Assembly: GCF_001874645.1 (NCBI RefSeq)
Contig: NZ_CP017886.1
Location: 2,170,001 to 2,234,000 of the forward strand
DNA length: 64,000 bases
Reading direction: 5' to 3'
Source of the DNA: Pseudomonas frederiksbergensis
Lineage (GTDB): Bacteria; Pseudomonadota; Gammaproteobacteria; Pseudomonadales; Pseudomonadaceae
The notes below the pieces were generated by a model. The model made no database searches. It had not been told where the DNA came from and saw nothing but the letters and a program-made list of their open reading frames with translations. Of this stretch, positions 50,339 to 58,493 are shown piece by piece (within the stretch, counting starts at the first letter, position 1; each line of letters starts with the position of its first letter). A program made the translations under genes and the position numbers.

Positions 50339-50944
50339 ATGATCAAACGCAATCTGCTGGTGATGGGGCTCGCTGTACTGTTGAGCGCCTGCGGCTTCCA
50401 GCTGCGCGGTACCGGTACCGCCGAACTGGCGATCAAGGAACTCGATCTGAGCGCACGCAACGCCTATGGCGAAACCGTGACGTTGATGCGCCAGGTGCTT
50501 GAAAGCAGCGGCGTCAAAGTCTATGCCGGCGCACCTTACAAGCTGGTATTCACCGACGAACAGGAAAGCCTGCGCACCCTCAGTTACGTCGGTGGCGGCC
50601 AATCGGCCGAGTATGAGCTGACCAACGTGCTGAACTATCAAATCGTCGGCCACAACAGCCTGTCCCTGCTCGACGACAAACTGCAGGTGCAGAAGGTCTA
50701 CATGCACGCCGGTAACAACCTGGCAGGCTCTGACCAGGAAGCCGCCGAAGTGCGCAAGGAAATGCGTCGTGATCTGGTGCAACGCATGATGTTGCGCCTG
50801 CAACAGCTCACTCCGGCTCAACTGGATCAGATGCAGCAGAACGCCGACGCCCGTGCGAAGGCGGAAGCCGACGCGCTGGAAGCAGCACGTAAAGCTGAAG
50901 CGAACACTCCGCGTCAATCACCTATCCAAGTGCCGACCGAGTAA
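50339..50944 (+). CDS. lptE: LPS-assembly lipoprotein LptE
   Basis: The product has 201 residues. The lipoprotein signal MIKRNLLVMGLAVLLSAC gives lipidated Cys18. The mature part (CGFQLRGTGTA, then a mixed alpha/beta core and a long Ala/Gln/Glu-rich C-terminal helix) matches LptE, which plugs LptD in the outer membrane for lipopolysaccharide export. The gene order leuS-lptE-holA is conserved across gammaproteobacteria. Confidence 0.95.
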   Translation: MIKRNLLVMGLAVLLSACGFQLRGTGTAELAIKELDLSARNAYGETVTLMRQVLESSGVKVYAGAPYKLVFTDEQESLRTLSYVGGGQSAEYELTNVLNYQIVGHNSLSLLDDKLQVQKVYMHAGNNLAGSDQEAAEVRKEMRRDLVQRMMLRLQQLTPAQLDQMQQNADARAKAEADALEAARKAEANTPRQSPIQVPTE

Positions 50945-50946
50945 GT

Positions 50947-50974
50947 CGAACGGGGCGCTCCGGCGCCCCGTTCG
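50947..50974 (+). other. Hairpin between lptE and holA
   Basis: CGAACGGGGCG (50947-50957) and CGCCCCGTTCG (50964-50974) form a perfect 11-bp stem with loop CTCCGG, ending 9 bases before the holA ATG. It may be an attenuator or may limit holA translation, since no Shine-Dalgarno sequence is seen between it and the ATG. Confidence 0.5.
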
Positions 50975-50983
50975 CCCCGTCTT

Positions 50984-52021
50984 ATGAAACTAGCCCCCGC
51001 CCAGCTCGGCAAACACCTGCAAGGCACCCTTGCGCCTGTTTACATCATCAGTGGTGATGACCCACTGCTCTGTCAGGAGGCTGCCGACGCCATCCGCTCT
51101 GCTGCCCGCCAGCAAGGCTTTGACGAGCGTCAGGTGTTCAGCGCAGACGCCAGTTTCGACTGGGGTACGCTGCTGCAAGCCGGCGCCAGTATGTCGTTGT
51201 TCGCCGAAAAGCGTCTGCTGGAGTTGCGCTTGCCGTCCGGCAAACCGGGCGACAAGGGTGCAGCAGCACTGATGGAGTACTGCTCCCGTCCGGCCGAAGA
51301 CACCTTGCTGTTGATCAGCCTGCCAAAGCTCGACGGTAGCGCGCAAAAAACCAAGTGGGGCAAGGCGCTGGTCGAAGGCCCACAGACCCAGTTCGTGCAA
51401 ATCTGGCCGGTAGATACCCACCAGTTGCCGCAGTGGATTCGTCAACGTCTGTCCCAGGCTGGGCTTGCCGCCAGCCAGGACGCTGTCGAACTGATCGCTG
51501 CACGGGTGGAAGGCAACCTGCTGGCGGCCGCCCAGGAAATCGAAAAGCTCAAGCTGATGGCCGAAGGTGGCCAGATCACGGTCGAAACCGTGCAAACCGC
51601 GGTCGCCGACAGTGCGCGTTTCGATGTTTTCGGGCTGACCGATGCGATTCTTAACGGCGAAGCCGCTCACGCGTTGCGCATGCTTGAAGGCTTGCGCGGC
51701 GAAGGCGTCGAACCACCGGTGATTCTTTGGGCGCTGGCCCGAGAGCTTCGGCTACTGGCGAACCTGTCGCTGCAATACAGCCAGGGTGTGCCGCTGGACA
51801 AAGCCTTCAGCCAGGCCCGACCGCCCGTCTGGGACAAGCGCAAGCCCCTGATGAGTAAGGCCCTGCAACGCCATTCGGCGCAGCGCTGGGCGCAACTGCT
51901 GCTCGATGCCCAGCGTATCGACGCACAAATCAAGGGCCAGGCTGCAGGTTCGCCATGGATGAGCCTGAGCCGCTTGTCGTTGTTGATGGCCGGCCAGCGT
52001 CTGGCATTGCCTGCCGAGTAA
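50984..52021 (+). CDS. holA: DNA polymerase III, delta subunit
   Basis: The product has 345 residues. HolA opens the beta sliding clamp within the clamp loader. The P-loop-like N-terminus (PVYIISGDDPLLCQEAAD), the AAA+ fold and the C-terminal collar helices (EGVEPPVILWALARELRLLA) match the family. It lacks a clear ribosome site, so it may depend on coupling to lptE, whose stop is 39 bp upstream. Confidence 0.95.
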   Translation: MKLAPAQLGKHLQGTLAPVYIISGDDPLLCQEAADAIRSAARQQGFDERQVFSADASFDWGTLLQAGASMSLFAEKRLLELRLPSGKPGDKGAAALMEYCSRPAEDTLLLISLPKLDGSAQKTKWGKALVEGPQTQFVQIWPVDTHQLPQWIRQRLSQAGLAASQDAVELIAARVEGNLLAAAQEIEKLKLMAEGGQITVETVQTAVADSARFDVFGLTDAILNGEAAHALRMLEGLRGEGVEPPVILWALARELRLLANLSLQYSQGVPLDKAFSQARPPVWDKRKPLMSKALQRHSAQRWAQLLLDAQRIDAQIKGQAAGSPWMSLSRLSLLMAGQRLALPAE

Positions 52022-52022
52022 C

Positions 52023-52109
52023 AGATCGTCCGAACGCGGCCCGAACCTGCGGCAGCTCCTACGTGGATCGCGTACACCTGTAGGAGCTGCCGCAGGCTGC
52101 GCTCTTTTG
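52023..52109. repeat. Paired REP-like repeat, copy 7, with a long variant arm
   Basis: The first arm is the long form in inverse orientation (from 52023, AGATCGTCCGAACGCGGCCC..) and the second is the normal form (about 52080-52109, GTAGGAGCTGCCGCAGGCTG.. ending GCTCTTTT). It separates holA from arfA. Confidence 0.75.
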
Positions 52110-52211
52110 ATTTTGCTTCCTACAAAGACGACCTCCATTTGCCCTATAGACATACCACCTACTTCGGCCGATGATTTGCCCCGCGAAAACCACCCGCAGA
52201 GAGAACCGCCC

Positions 52212-52367
52212 ATGAGCACACGCAAGCGGCCCAACAAGGCCAAATCCATTGTCGCCCAGCCACTGTTCCGCAGCCGTCAGGAACAACCCGGCAAGGGCAA
52301 AGGCAGCTACCGCCGCGAAGCCTTCCAGTCTAAAAGCTGGGAGGCTTCTTACTTTCTGGCGGCATGA
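52212..52367 (+). CDS. arfA: Alternative ribosome-rescue factor ArfA
   Basis: The product has 51 residues from ATG 52212 (MSTRKRPNKAKSIVAQPLFR); a longer frame from 52107 begins in the REP repeat and is rejected. AQPLFRSRQEQPGKGKGSYRR and the late SWEAS match ArfA, which recruits release factor 2 to ribosomes stalled on mRNAs without a stop codon when trans-translation fails. A stable hairpin followed by a T-rich stretch lies inside codons 36-46, as is known for the family, so the gene probably yields a non-stop mRNA that tmRNA normally tags for decay. It lies between holA and a lytic transglycosylase gene. Confidence 0.9.
   Translation: MSTRKRPNKAKSIVAQPLFRSRQEQPGKGKGSYRREAFQSKSWEASYFLAA
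52317..52356 (+). terminator. Terminator-like hairpin inside arfA
   Basis: GAAGCCTTCCAG (52317-52328) and CTGGGAGGCTTC (52337-52348) form a 12-bp stem with one G-U pair and an eight-base loop, followed by TTACTTTCT. It is entirely within the arfA coding sequence. Confidence 0.75.
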
Positions 52368-52439
52368 AGTTTCAACATCACCTCGCTCCCTCTCGGCATG
52401 ATAAGGTCTGCACCTGATTCGTATTATCTGGACCTGTGC

Positions 52440-53762
52440 ATGCCCCTTTGTCTTTCCCGTCGTTGGCACTTGCGCCAACTGATTGCTGCCTCCAGCCTTG
52501 TTCTGCTTGTCGCCTGCGCGGAAAAACCCACCGCCGCCGACGCGCAACCGCTTCAGACCGTCCCCGTTGCGGCCGCCCCGGCCATCATTCCTCCGATAGT
52601 GCCCACTGGCGACAATCTCGACATCCAGCCGACCCAGACCTTCGACGAATGGGAAGCCGGTTTTCGCAAGGATGCCCTCGCCGCCGGTATCCGCCCGGAT
52701 GTGTTCGACCGCGCCTTTGCCGGTGTCACGCTGGACATGAGCGTGATCCGCGCCGACCGCAGCCAACCGGAGTTTACCCGCCCCGTGTGGGAATACCTCG
52801 ATGGCGCGCTCTCCGCCGCGCGCGTGCGCAAAGGCCAGGCATTACTCAGCCAGTACGCCGAGACCTTGACCGCCATCGAGCAGCATTATGGTGTCGACCG
52901 CCAGGCACTTGTGGCGGTCTGGGGCATGGAAAGTAACTTCGGCAGTTTCCAGGGCGACAAATCGGTGATCCGTTCGCTGGCGACCCTGGCCTACGAAGGC
53001 CGGCGACCAGGCTTTGCTCACACCCAATTGCTGGCCGCTCTACAGATTCTGCAACAGGGTGATATCCCCCCCGAGAAGATGCTCGGTTCCTGGGCCGGCG
53101 CCATGGGCCAGACCCAGTTCATCCCGACCACCTACCTCACCCACGCGGTAGATTTTGACGGCACTGGTCGCCGCGATATCTGGGGTAGCCCAACCGACGC
53201 ATTGGCCTCCACCGCCCATTACCTGCAAAGCTCCGGCTGGCAGAAAGGCCAGCCTTGGGGCTTCGAAGTGCAACTGGCGAGTGGTTTCGACTATTCGCTG
53301 GCTGACGGTGCGACTCGCAAAAGCGTCGCTGAGTGGATGCAAATGGGCATCAAACTGCCCAGCGGTGGCGTCGTTCCACCCGGTTCCGAACAACTGTCAG
53401 CCGCCCTGCTGTTGCCCGCCGGTTATCGCGGCCCGGCGTTCCTGATCCTCGACAACTTCCGCGCAGTCCTCAAGTACAACAACTCCTCGTCTTATGCATT
53501 GGCGGTGAATTTGTTGTCCGAGCGCTTCACGGGGGCAGGACTGATCAATGGCGACTGGCCAAAGGATGACTTGCCCTTGAGCCGTTCCGAACGCATCGAA
53601 CTGCAGAGTTTGCTGAGCGCCAACAACTACGACTCGGGGAACGCCGACGGCATCATCGGCGCCAACACCCGCAAGGCCATTCGCAGCGCCCAGCAGTCGT
53701 TTGGCTGGCCGGCAGATGGTTACCCGACGCACAAGTTGCTGGAAGGTTTGCGTAACCGCTAA
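52440..53762 (+). CDS. MltB-family lytic murein transglycosylase with peptidoglycan-binding domain
   Basis: The product has 440 residues from ATG 52440. The signal peptide ends in a lipobox (LVLLVAC, Cys26), so it should be an outer-membrane lipoprotein. An MltB-type catalytic domain (about 65-345) has Glu164 in VAVWGMESNFG, SWAGAMGQTQFIPT and VDFDGTGRRDIW. A C-terminal PG_binding_1 domain (about 375-440) ends with YDSGNADGIIGANTRKAI. It cleaves peptidoglycan glycan strands to anhydro-muropeptides. A second MltB-type protein is encoded at 59504, which has no PG-binding domain. Confidence 0.92.
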   Translation: MPLCLSRRWHLRQLIAASSLVLLVACAEKPTAADAQPLQTVPVAAAPAIIPPIVPTGDNLDIQPTQTFDEWEAGFRKDALAAGIRPDVFDRAFAGVTLDMSVIRADRSQPEFTRPVWEYLDGALSAARVRKGQALLSQYAETLTAIEQHYGVDRQALVAVWGMESNFGSFQGDKSVIRSLATLAYEGRRPGFAHTQLLAALQILQQGDIPPEKMLGSWAGAMGQTQFIPTTYLTHAVDFDGTGRRDIWGSPTDALASTAHYLQSSGWQKGQPWGFEVQLASGFDYSLADGATRKSVAEWMQMGIKLPSGGVVPPGSEQLSAALLLPAGYRGPAFLILDNFRAVLKYNNSSSYALAVNLLSERFTGAGLINGDWPKDDLPLSRSERIELQSLLSANNYDSGNADGIIGANTRKAIRSAQQSFGWPADGYPTHKLLEGLRNR

Positions 53763-53766
53763 AAGC

Positions 53767-53856
53767 AAAAGATCGCAGCCTGCGGCAGCTCCTACGGGCG
53801 TATACAAAACCCTGTAGGAGCTGCCGCAGGTTCGGGCCGCGTTCGGACGATCTTTT
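53767..53856. repeat. Paired REP-like repeat, copy 8, with a long variant arm
   Basis: A normal arm (from about 53767, AAAAGATCGCAGCCTGCGGC..) and a long arm (about 53813-53856) with GGTTCGGGCCGCGTTCGGAC before GATCTTTT. It reaches the stop of the convergent ldcA gene. Confidence 0.75.
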
Positions 53857-54803
53857 TACTTGAACACCACATCCTGCTCCAGCCACAACGCCTTGCTCCC
53901 CGCATCCAGCGTTACCAACGCCCCCATGGGCAGCGTCAGGTTCGGGTCGCAATGGCCGCTGCGCCAACCGGCGAGCACCGGAATGCGCAACGGCTCGAAG
54001 GTTTGCTTGAGCAATCGCGCCAATGCATCGCTGTCCACGCCTGCCACATCCCCCACCAGTACCCCGCGCAGCGTGTTCAGCTTGCCGGCCAGGCGCAGAT
54101 GGGTCAGCAACCGGTCGATGCGATACAACGGCTCGTTGATGTCCTCAATGAACAGAATGATCCCGTCGCTATCGATTTCAAAAGGCGTGCCCAGGGTCGC
54201 AGCAATCATCGACAGATTACCGCCCAGCAAACGCCCACGAGCGATGCCAGGTTCGATCATGGTCAATGGGTATGCCACCGGGTGCACCAAGAGGCTCCCG
54301 GCGCTCAGTTGGCCTCTGAGCAGGCTGAACAGCGAAGACTCGGTAGGTTGTTGCTTGTTCCCCAGCAGGTCGGCGTTGAGCATCGGCCCATGAAAGGTCA
54401 CGAACCCCGCATAACGGCTGATGGCCAAGTGCAGCGCAGTAATGTCGCTATAGCCAACAAATGGCTTGGCATTGCGCCGCAGCAACTCGAAGTCGATCCG
54501 GTCCAGTAAGCGCGGACTGCCGTAACCGCCGCGCAGGCAGAGAATTGCATCAATGGCCGGATCGCTAAACGCCTCATGGAGATCCTTCAGACGAACGTCG
54601 TCACTGCCAGCCAGATAGCCGTCACTCTCCAGCACCCCCGGAAAAATCCGCAGCGAATACCCGCGTGCACGCATCCATTGAAGGGCCCTTTCGCAATCCA
54701 GTGCCGCCGGGCCAGCCGGCGCAATGACACCGATCAGCCCTTCAGCGGGTAACGCCGGGACTGGAGCATGCTCGGAAATAACGAGGGTCGAGCGAGTGGT
54801 CAT
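53856..54803 (-). CDS. ldcA: Muramoyltetrapeptide LD-carboxypeptidase
   Basis: The product has 315 residues. It removes the terminal D-Ala from murein tetrapeptides during wall recycling. It is a S66-family serine peptidase: Ser119 in FVGYSDITAL is the expected nucleophile, LRGGYGSPRLLDRID and FHGPML surround it, and the C-terminal half has LLGGNLSMIAATLGTPFEI and FIEDINEPLYRIDRLL. No signal peptide, so it is cytoplasmic. The coding end lies in a REP repeat. Confidence 0.9.
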   Translation of the reverse strand: MTTRSTLVISEHAPVPALPAEGLIGVIAPAGPAALDCERALQWMRARGYSLRIFPGVLESDGYLAGSDDVRLKDLHEAFSDPAIDAILCLRGGYGSPRLLDRIDFELLRRNAKPFVGYSDITALHLAISRYAGFVTFHGPMLNADLLGNKQQPTESSLFSLLRGQLSAGSLLVHPVAYPLTMIEPGIARGRLLGGNLSMIAATLGTPFEIDSDGIILFIEDINEPLYRIDRLLTHLRLAGKLNTLRGVLVGDVAGVDSDALARLLKQTFEPLRIPVLAGWRSGHCDPNLTLPMGALVTLDAGSKALWLEQDVVFK

Positions 54804-54930
54804 CCGTGATTCTCCCTGCGTGAATGTTTCAACACACAGTAGTCAGGAACGGGGATAAACAGAAGAGGTTCAGTTATCCCGCAGGGTGCAGGAAAAAACT
54901 GAATGTAACGTGAGACCGGGGCAGCGCCCG

Positions 54931-54970
54931 AAAACAAAAATGCCCGCCAGGCACACGCCTTGCGGGCATT
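54931..54970 (-). terminator. Intrinsic terminator after lipA
   Basis: On the minus strand AATGCCCGCAAGG pairs with CCTGGCGGGCATT (one mismatch) around a short loop and is followed by TTTGTTTT. It begins 6 bases past the lipA stop. Confidence 0.85.
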
Positions 54971-54975
54971 ACGGG

Positions 54976-56004
54976 TCAGGACGACATCAACTCGGCCTTG
55001 ACCAGTTTCGCCTGCTCGTCGGCGTGGTACGAGGAACGTACCAGCGGGCCGGAGGCGACGTTCTTGAAGCCCATCTTGTAACCTTCCTCGGCAAACCAGG
55101 CGAAGGTGTCCGGGTGCACGAAACGCTGCACCGGCAAGTGGCTGCGGGACGGTTGCAGGTACTGGCCCAGGGTCAGCATGTCGATGTCGTGTTCACGCAT
55201 GCGTTTCATGACTTCGATGACTTCTTCGTCGGTTTCGCCCAGACCCAGCATCAAACCGGACTTGGTCGGAATATGCGGCATCATTGCCTTGAATTTTTGC
55301 AGAAGAGTCAGCGACCACTGGTAGTCCGACCCCGGACGCGCAGCCTTGTACAGGCGGGGCACGGTTTCCAGGTTGTGGTTGAACACATCTGGCGGCTCGG
55401 CGGCGGTGATTGCCAGCGCAATGTCCATCCGGCCACGGTAGTCCGGGACCAGGGTCTCGAGTTGCACGTTCGGCGACAGTTTGCGGATTTCGCGGATGCA
55501 GTCGGCAAAGTGCTGGGCACCGCCGTCACGCAGGTCATCACGGTCTACCGAGGTGATCACCACGTACTTCAGTTTCAGGTCGGCGATGGCGATAGCCAGG
55601 CTTTCCGGTTCGTTGACGTCCAACGGCTTCGGACGACCATGGCCAACGTCGCAGAACGGGCAGCGACGGGTGCAGATGTCGCCCATGATCATGAAGGTCG
55701 CGGTACCACCGGAGAAGCATTCGCCAAGGTTCGGGCAGGAAGCTTCTTCGCAGACGCTGTGCAGCTTGTGTTTACGCAGCAGGGCCTTGATACGGTCGAC
55801 TTCCGGGGAAACCGGGATGCGTACGCGAATCCAGTCAGGCTTTTTCGGCAATTCGGTGGTCGGAATGATCTTCACCGGGATACGCGCAACCTTTTCGGCG
55901 CCGCGCAGCTTTACGCCAGCTTCCACTTTGGCACGCGGGGCCGGGCGCTCGGTAACATCCAGCGTCGGGATCATGGTTTGCACAGCGTCTTGCGCAGTAG
56001 TCAT
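54976..56004 (-). CDS. lipA: Lipoyl synthase
   Basis: The product has 342 residues. This radical-SAM enzyme inserts two sulfurs into octanoyl groups on lipoyl domains. It has the auxiliary cluster ligands [12 protein letters not shown] and the radical-SAM site CTRRCPFC. An N-terminal extension (to about 50) precedes the domain. lipB lies 1 bp upstream, so the two form one unit with ybeD and dacA. A strong terminator follows. Confidence 0.96.
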   Translation of the reverse strand: MTTAQDAVQTMIPTLDVTERPAPRAKVEAGVKLRGAEKVARIPVKIIPTTELPKKPDWIRVRIPVSPEVDRIKALLRKHKLHSVCEEASCPNLGECFSGGTATFMIMGDICTRRCPFCDVGHGRPKPLDVNEPESLAIAIADLKLKYVVITSVDRDDLRDGGAQHFADCIREIRKLSPNVQLETLVPDYRGRMDIALAITAAEPPDVFNHNLETVPRLYKAARPGSDYQWSLTLLQKFKAMMPHIPTKSGLMLGLGETDEEVIEVMKRMREHDIDMLTLGQYLQPSRSHLPVQRFVHPDTFAWFAEEGYKMGFKNVASGPLVRSSYHADEQAKLVKAELMSS

Positions 56005-56005
56005 A

Positions 56006-56653
56006 TCAGTCGATTCCGCCCGTTAGGGTCGTCTGCTCAGCATAGTCGAGGTGTTTGACGAGCTGCGCACGCAGCCGGGCACTTACCTCGGCAAATTCAA
56101 TCGGCCCGGTGTGATCGCGCAGCTGGGTCATGGCCAGCCCGGCGTATCCACAGGGGTTAATCCGGCGAAACGGCTCCAGGTCCATATCCACGTTCAGGGC
56201 CAAGCCGTGAAAGGAGCAACCGTGGCGGATCCGCAGCCCCAAAGAAGCGATTTTTGCACCGTTGACATAGACGCCCGGCGCATCGGCCTTGGCCACGGCC
56301 GTTACCCCGTAGCTGGCCAGCAGCTCGATCAGGCACTGTTCCATCCGGCTGACCAGATCGCGCACGCCGAAACCCAGCTTGCGCACGTCCAGCAGCAGAT
56401 AAGCCACCAACTGACCCGGGCCGTGGTAAGTCACTTGACCGCCACGGTCGACCTGCACGACCGGAATATCGCCGGGAAGCAGCAGATGCTCAGCCTTGCC
56501 GGCCTGGCCCTGGGTAAAAACCGGCGGGTGCTCGACCAGCCAGATCTCATCGGCGCGGTCGCTGCCGCGTTCATTGGTGAATCGTTGCATGGCATGCCAG
56601 ACCGGCTCGTAAGCCAGCTGGCCGAGCTCGCGAAAGCCCAGCGGTTCGGACAT
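56006..56653 (-). CDS. lipB: Lipoyl(octanoyl) transferase
   Basis: The product has 215 residues from ATG 56653 (a GTG one codon earlier overlaps the ybeD stop and is also possible). It moves octanoate from acyl carrier protein to lipoyl domains. Diagnostic segments are [28 protein letters not shown] with the catalytic Lys, and [14 protein letters not shown] with the catalytic Cys. It overlaps ybeD's stop and is followed by lipA after 1 bp. Confidence 0.95.
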   Translation of the reverse strand: MSEPLGFRELGQLAYEPVWHAMQRFTNERGSDRADEIWLVEHPPVFTQGQAGKAEHLLLPGDIPVVQVDRGGQVTYHGPGQLVAYLLLDVRKLGFGVRDLVSRMEQCLIELLASYGVTAVAKADAPGVYVNGAKIASLGLRIRHGCSFHGLALNVDMDLEPFRRINPCGYAGLAMTQLRDHTGPIEFAEVSARLRAQLVKHLDYAEQTTLTGGID

Positions 56654-56928
56654 CACAACACCATGTGCACGAAACCGGTAGCCCGCAACTCGCTGTTGAT
56701 GTCGTACAGCTGTTCTTGCCCGGTAGCGATGATGTGCAACTGGATGGTCGTGTACTTGCCATTGGTACTCTGGCGCTCGGCCAGGGTCTTGTGGTCTACG
56801 GTGGCGTGCTTCTCAAGGATCGCGATGATCTTGTCCTTGAAGCCCACACCGGTATCGCCGATTACCTTGATCGGGTAATCCGCGCAGGGGAATTCGATCT
56901 TTGGCGCCTTTACTTCTGTGTCTGTCAT
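56653..56928 (-). CDS. ybeD: DUF493 family protein YbeD
   Basis: The product has 91 residues. It fits the small DUF493 family (ACT-like fold): the core includes [20 protein letters not shown] and [20 protein letters not shown]. The biochemical role is unknown. The order dacA-ybeD-lipB-lipA is the same as in E. coli. Its stop overlaps the lipB start (TGATG). Confidence 0.92.
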   Translation of the reverse strand: MTDTEVKAPKIEFPCADYPIKVIGDTGVGFKDKIIAILEKHATVDHKTLAERQSTNGKYTTIQLHIIATGQEQLYDINSELRATGFVHMVL

Positions 56929-57008
56929 GGCGTAACGGCCTCGTAAGCCGGTGCGACGGACATGGCCCCTGCCCTATATCCGGGCAGAGACCATGCAAGT
57001 CGACAATA

Positions 57009-58166
57009 TCAGTTGAACAAGCCGTAGAAGAATAGACGGATGCTATCCCACATGCGGCGGAAGATACCACCTTCGTCGACCGCGTCCAGAGCGATCAGAT
57101 CAGCGCTGTGCACCACCTTGTCGTCCAGTTTCACTTCGACTTTACCAATCACGTCGCCCTTGGCGATCGGCGCGACCAGTTGCGGGTTCATGGTCATGCT
57201 GGCAGCGAGCTTTTTCAGCTGGCCTTTTGGCAGGGTCATGGTCAGGTCTTCAGCCAGGCCGGCTTTGACCTGGTGGGTAGTGCCCTTCCAGACGGGAGCC
57301 TGAGCCAGCTCGGCGCCTTTCTGATAGAAGGTCTGGGTTTCGAAGAAGCGGAAACCGTAGGTCAAAAGCTTCTGGGTTTCAGCGGCGCGAGCGCTTTCGC
57401 TGTTGGTGCCGAACACCACGGCGATCAGGCGCATGCCGTCACGTACAGCCGAGGACACCATGCAGTAGCCGGCTTCTTCGGTGTGACCGGTTTTCAGGCC
57501 GTCAACGGTCTTGTCACGCCACAGCAGCAGGTTGCGATTGGGTTGCTTGATGCCGTTCCAGAAGAACTCTTTCTGCGAATAGATCGCATAGTGAGCCGGG
57601 TCTTCGTGGATGATCGCGCGCGCCAGAACAGCCATGTCGTGAGCCGTGGAATAGTGCTCTGGGTTTGGCAGACCGGTCGGGTTCATGAAGTGACTGTTGG
57701 CCATGCCCAGATCGGCAACGGTCTTGTTCATGAGGTCGGCGAACGCGTCTTCGCTACCGGCGATGTGCTCGGAGAGCGCGACGCTGGCGTCGTTACCCGA
57801 CTGGATGATGATGCCGTGCAGCAGGTCGCTGACCGTTACCTGCGAGCCGACCTTGATGAACATCCGTGAGCCGCCGGTGCGCCAGGCATTTTCGCTGACG
57901 GTGACCGGATCGTTTTCGCCGATCTGGCCGCGACGGATTTCCAGGGTCGCAATGTACGCTGTCATCAGCTTGGTCAAGCTGGCGGGCGGCAGACGCTGGT
58001 CACCGTTGTTCTCGACCAGCACGTTGCCGCTGCTGGCGTCCATGAGCACATAGGCTTTAGCGGCCAGTTGCGGTGGCGACGGCATCATCTCGACCGCAAA
58101 AGCGGCGGGTGAGAGGAGCAGCGGGACTAGCAGGCACAGGCGTTTGGCAAAGGTGGTGATGTTCAT
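57009..58166 (-). CDS. dacA: D-alanyl-D-alanine carboxypeptidase (PBP5-type)
   Basis: The product has 385 residues from ATG 58166, preceded by GAGAGACGG; the longer ORF start is unsupported. A signal peptide ends near AAFA. Catalytic motifs are Ser63-x-x-Lys66 (PASLTKLM), Ser123-Gly-Asn (IQSGND) and Lys225-Thr-Gly (DGLKTGHT). The PBP5_C domain and a C-terminal amphipathic helix (MWDSIRLFFYGLFN) should anchor it to the inner membrane. It trims the terminal D-Ala of pentapeptides. A 58-bp symmetrical element lies upstream. Confidence 0.96.
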   Translation of the reverse strand: MNITTFAKRLCLLVPLLLSPAAFAVEMMPSPPQLAAKAYVLMDASSGNVLVENNGDQRLPPASLTKLMTAYIATLEIRRGQIGENDPVTVSENAWRTGGSRMFIKVGSQVTVSDLLHGIIIQSGNDASVALSEHIAGSEDAFADLMNKTVADLGMANSHFMNPTGLPNPEHYSTAHDMAVLARAIIHEDPAHYAIYSQKEFFWNGIKQPNRNLLLWRDKTVDGLKTGHTEEAGYCMVSSAVRDGMRLIAVVFGTNSESARAAETQKLLTYGFRFFETQTFYQKGAELAQAPVWKGTTHQVKAGLAEDLTMTLPKGQLKKLAASMTMNPQLVAPIAKGDVIGKVEVKLDDKVVHSADLIALDAVDEGGIFRRMWDSIRLFFYGLFN

Positions 58167-58493
58167 CCGTCTCTCGAAATCGCTAATGGAAACTGCCCTA
58201 TGGGCAAAACTAATCAGACAACCCAGGTTCTGCACGAAACCTGCCTGCGCGTCGACCAGGCTGCGTTAAAAACAGGCTCGGAATGCTCATTTAGGACCCT
58301 AAACTCCGCTTCCTCGCCTGTTTTTGCCTTGCCTGTTCGCCGCTCGGCGAGCTTCCGTATCGGAACCTCAGCATTGTCGCGTGTTCAGTTGTTCACTCTC
58401 TAACCCTTGCCGGGCTTTTATTGTTCAACGAGCCAACAACTCAGGTTCGCCCCCCAAAACCGCAAGCGAACCTTGAATCTGGAAATACTTGTC
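58167..58493. other. Intergenic region between rlpA and dacA
   Basis: These 327 bp have no convincing gene. They contain the symmetrical element at 58268-58325 and a hairpin, GGTTCGC (58444-58450) with GCGAACC (58466-58472). ORFs crossing the region show no family resemblance. Confidence 0.5.
58268..58325. repeat. 58-bp symmetrical element upstream of dacA
   Basis: The outer arms AAAAACAGGC (58268-58277) and GCCTGTTTTT (58316-58325) are perfect inverted repeats, and an inner stem TTTAGG (58290-58295) / CCTAAA (58298-58303) lies at the centre. T-runs on both strands mean it could terminate transcription in either direction, for instance after rlpA. The sequence seems familiar as a dispersed proteobacterial element, but I cannot name it. 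Confidence 0.6.

Noticed and set aside
58200..58403. 67-codon plus-strand frame upstream of dacA
   Set aside because: It spans the symmetrical element, and its translation is explained by that repeat; no ribosome site or family.
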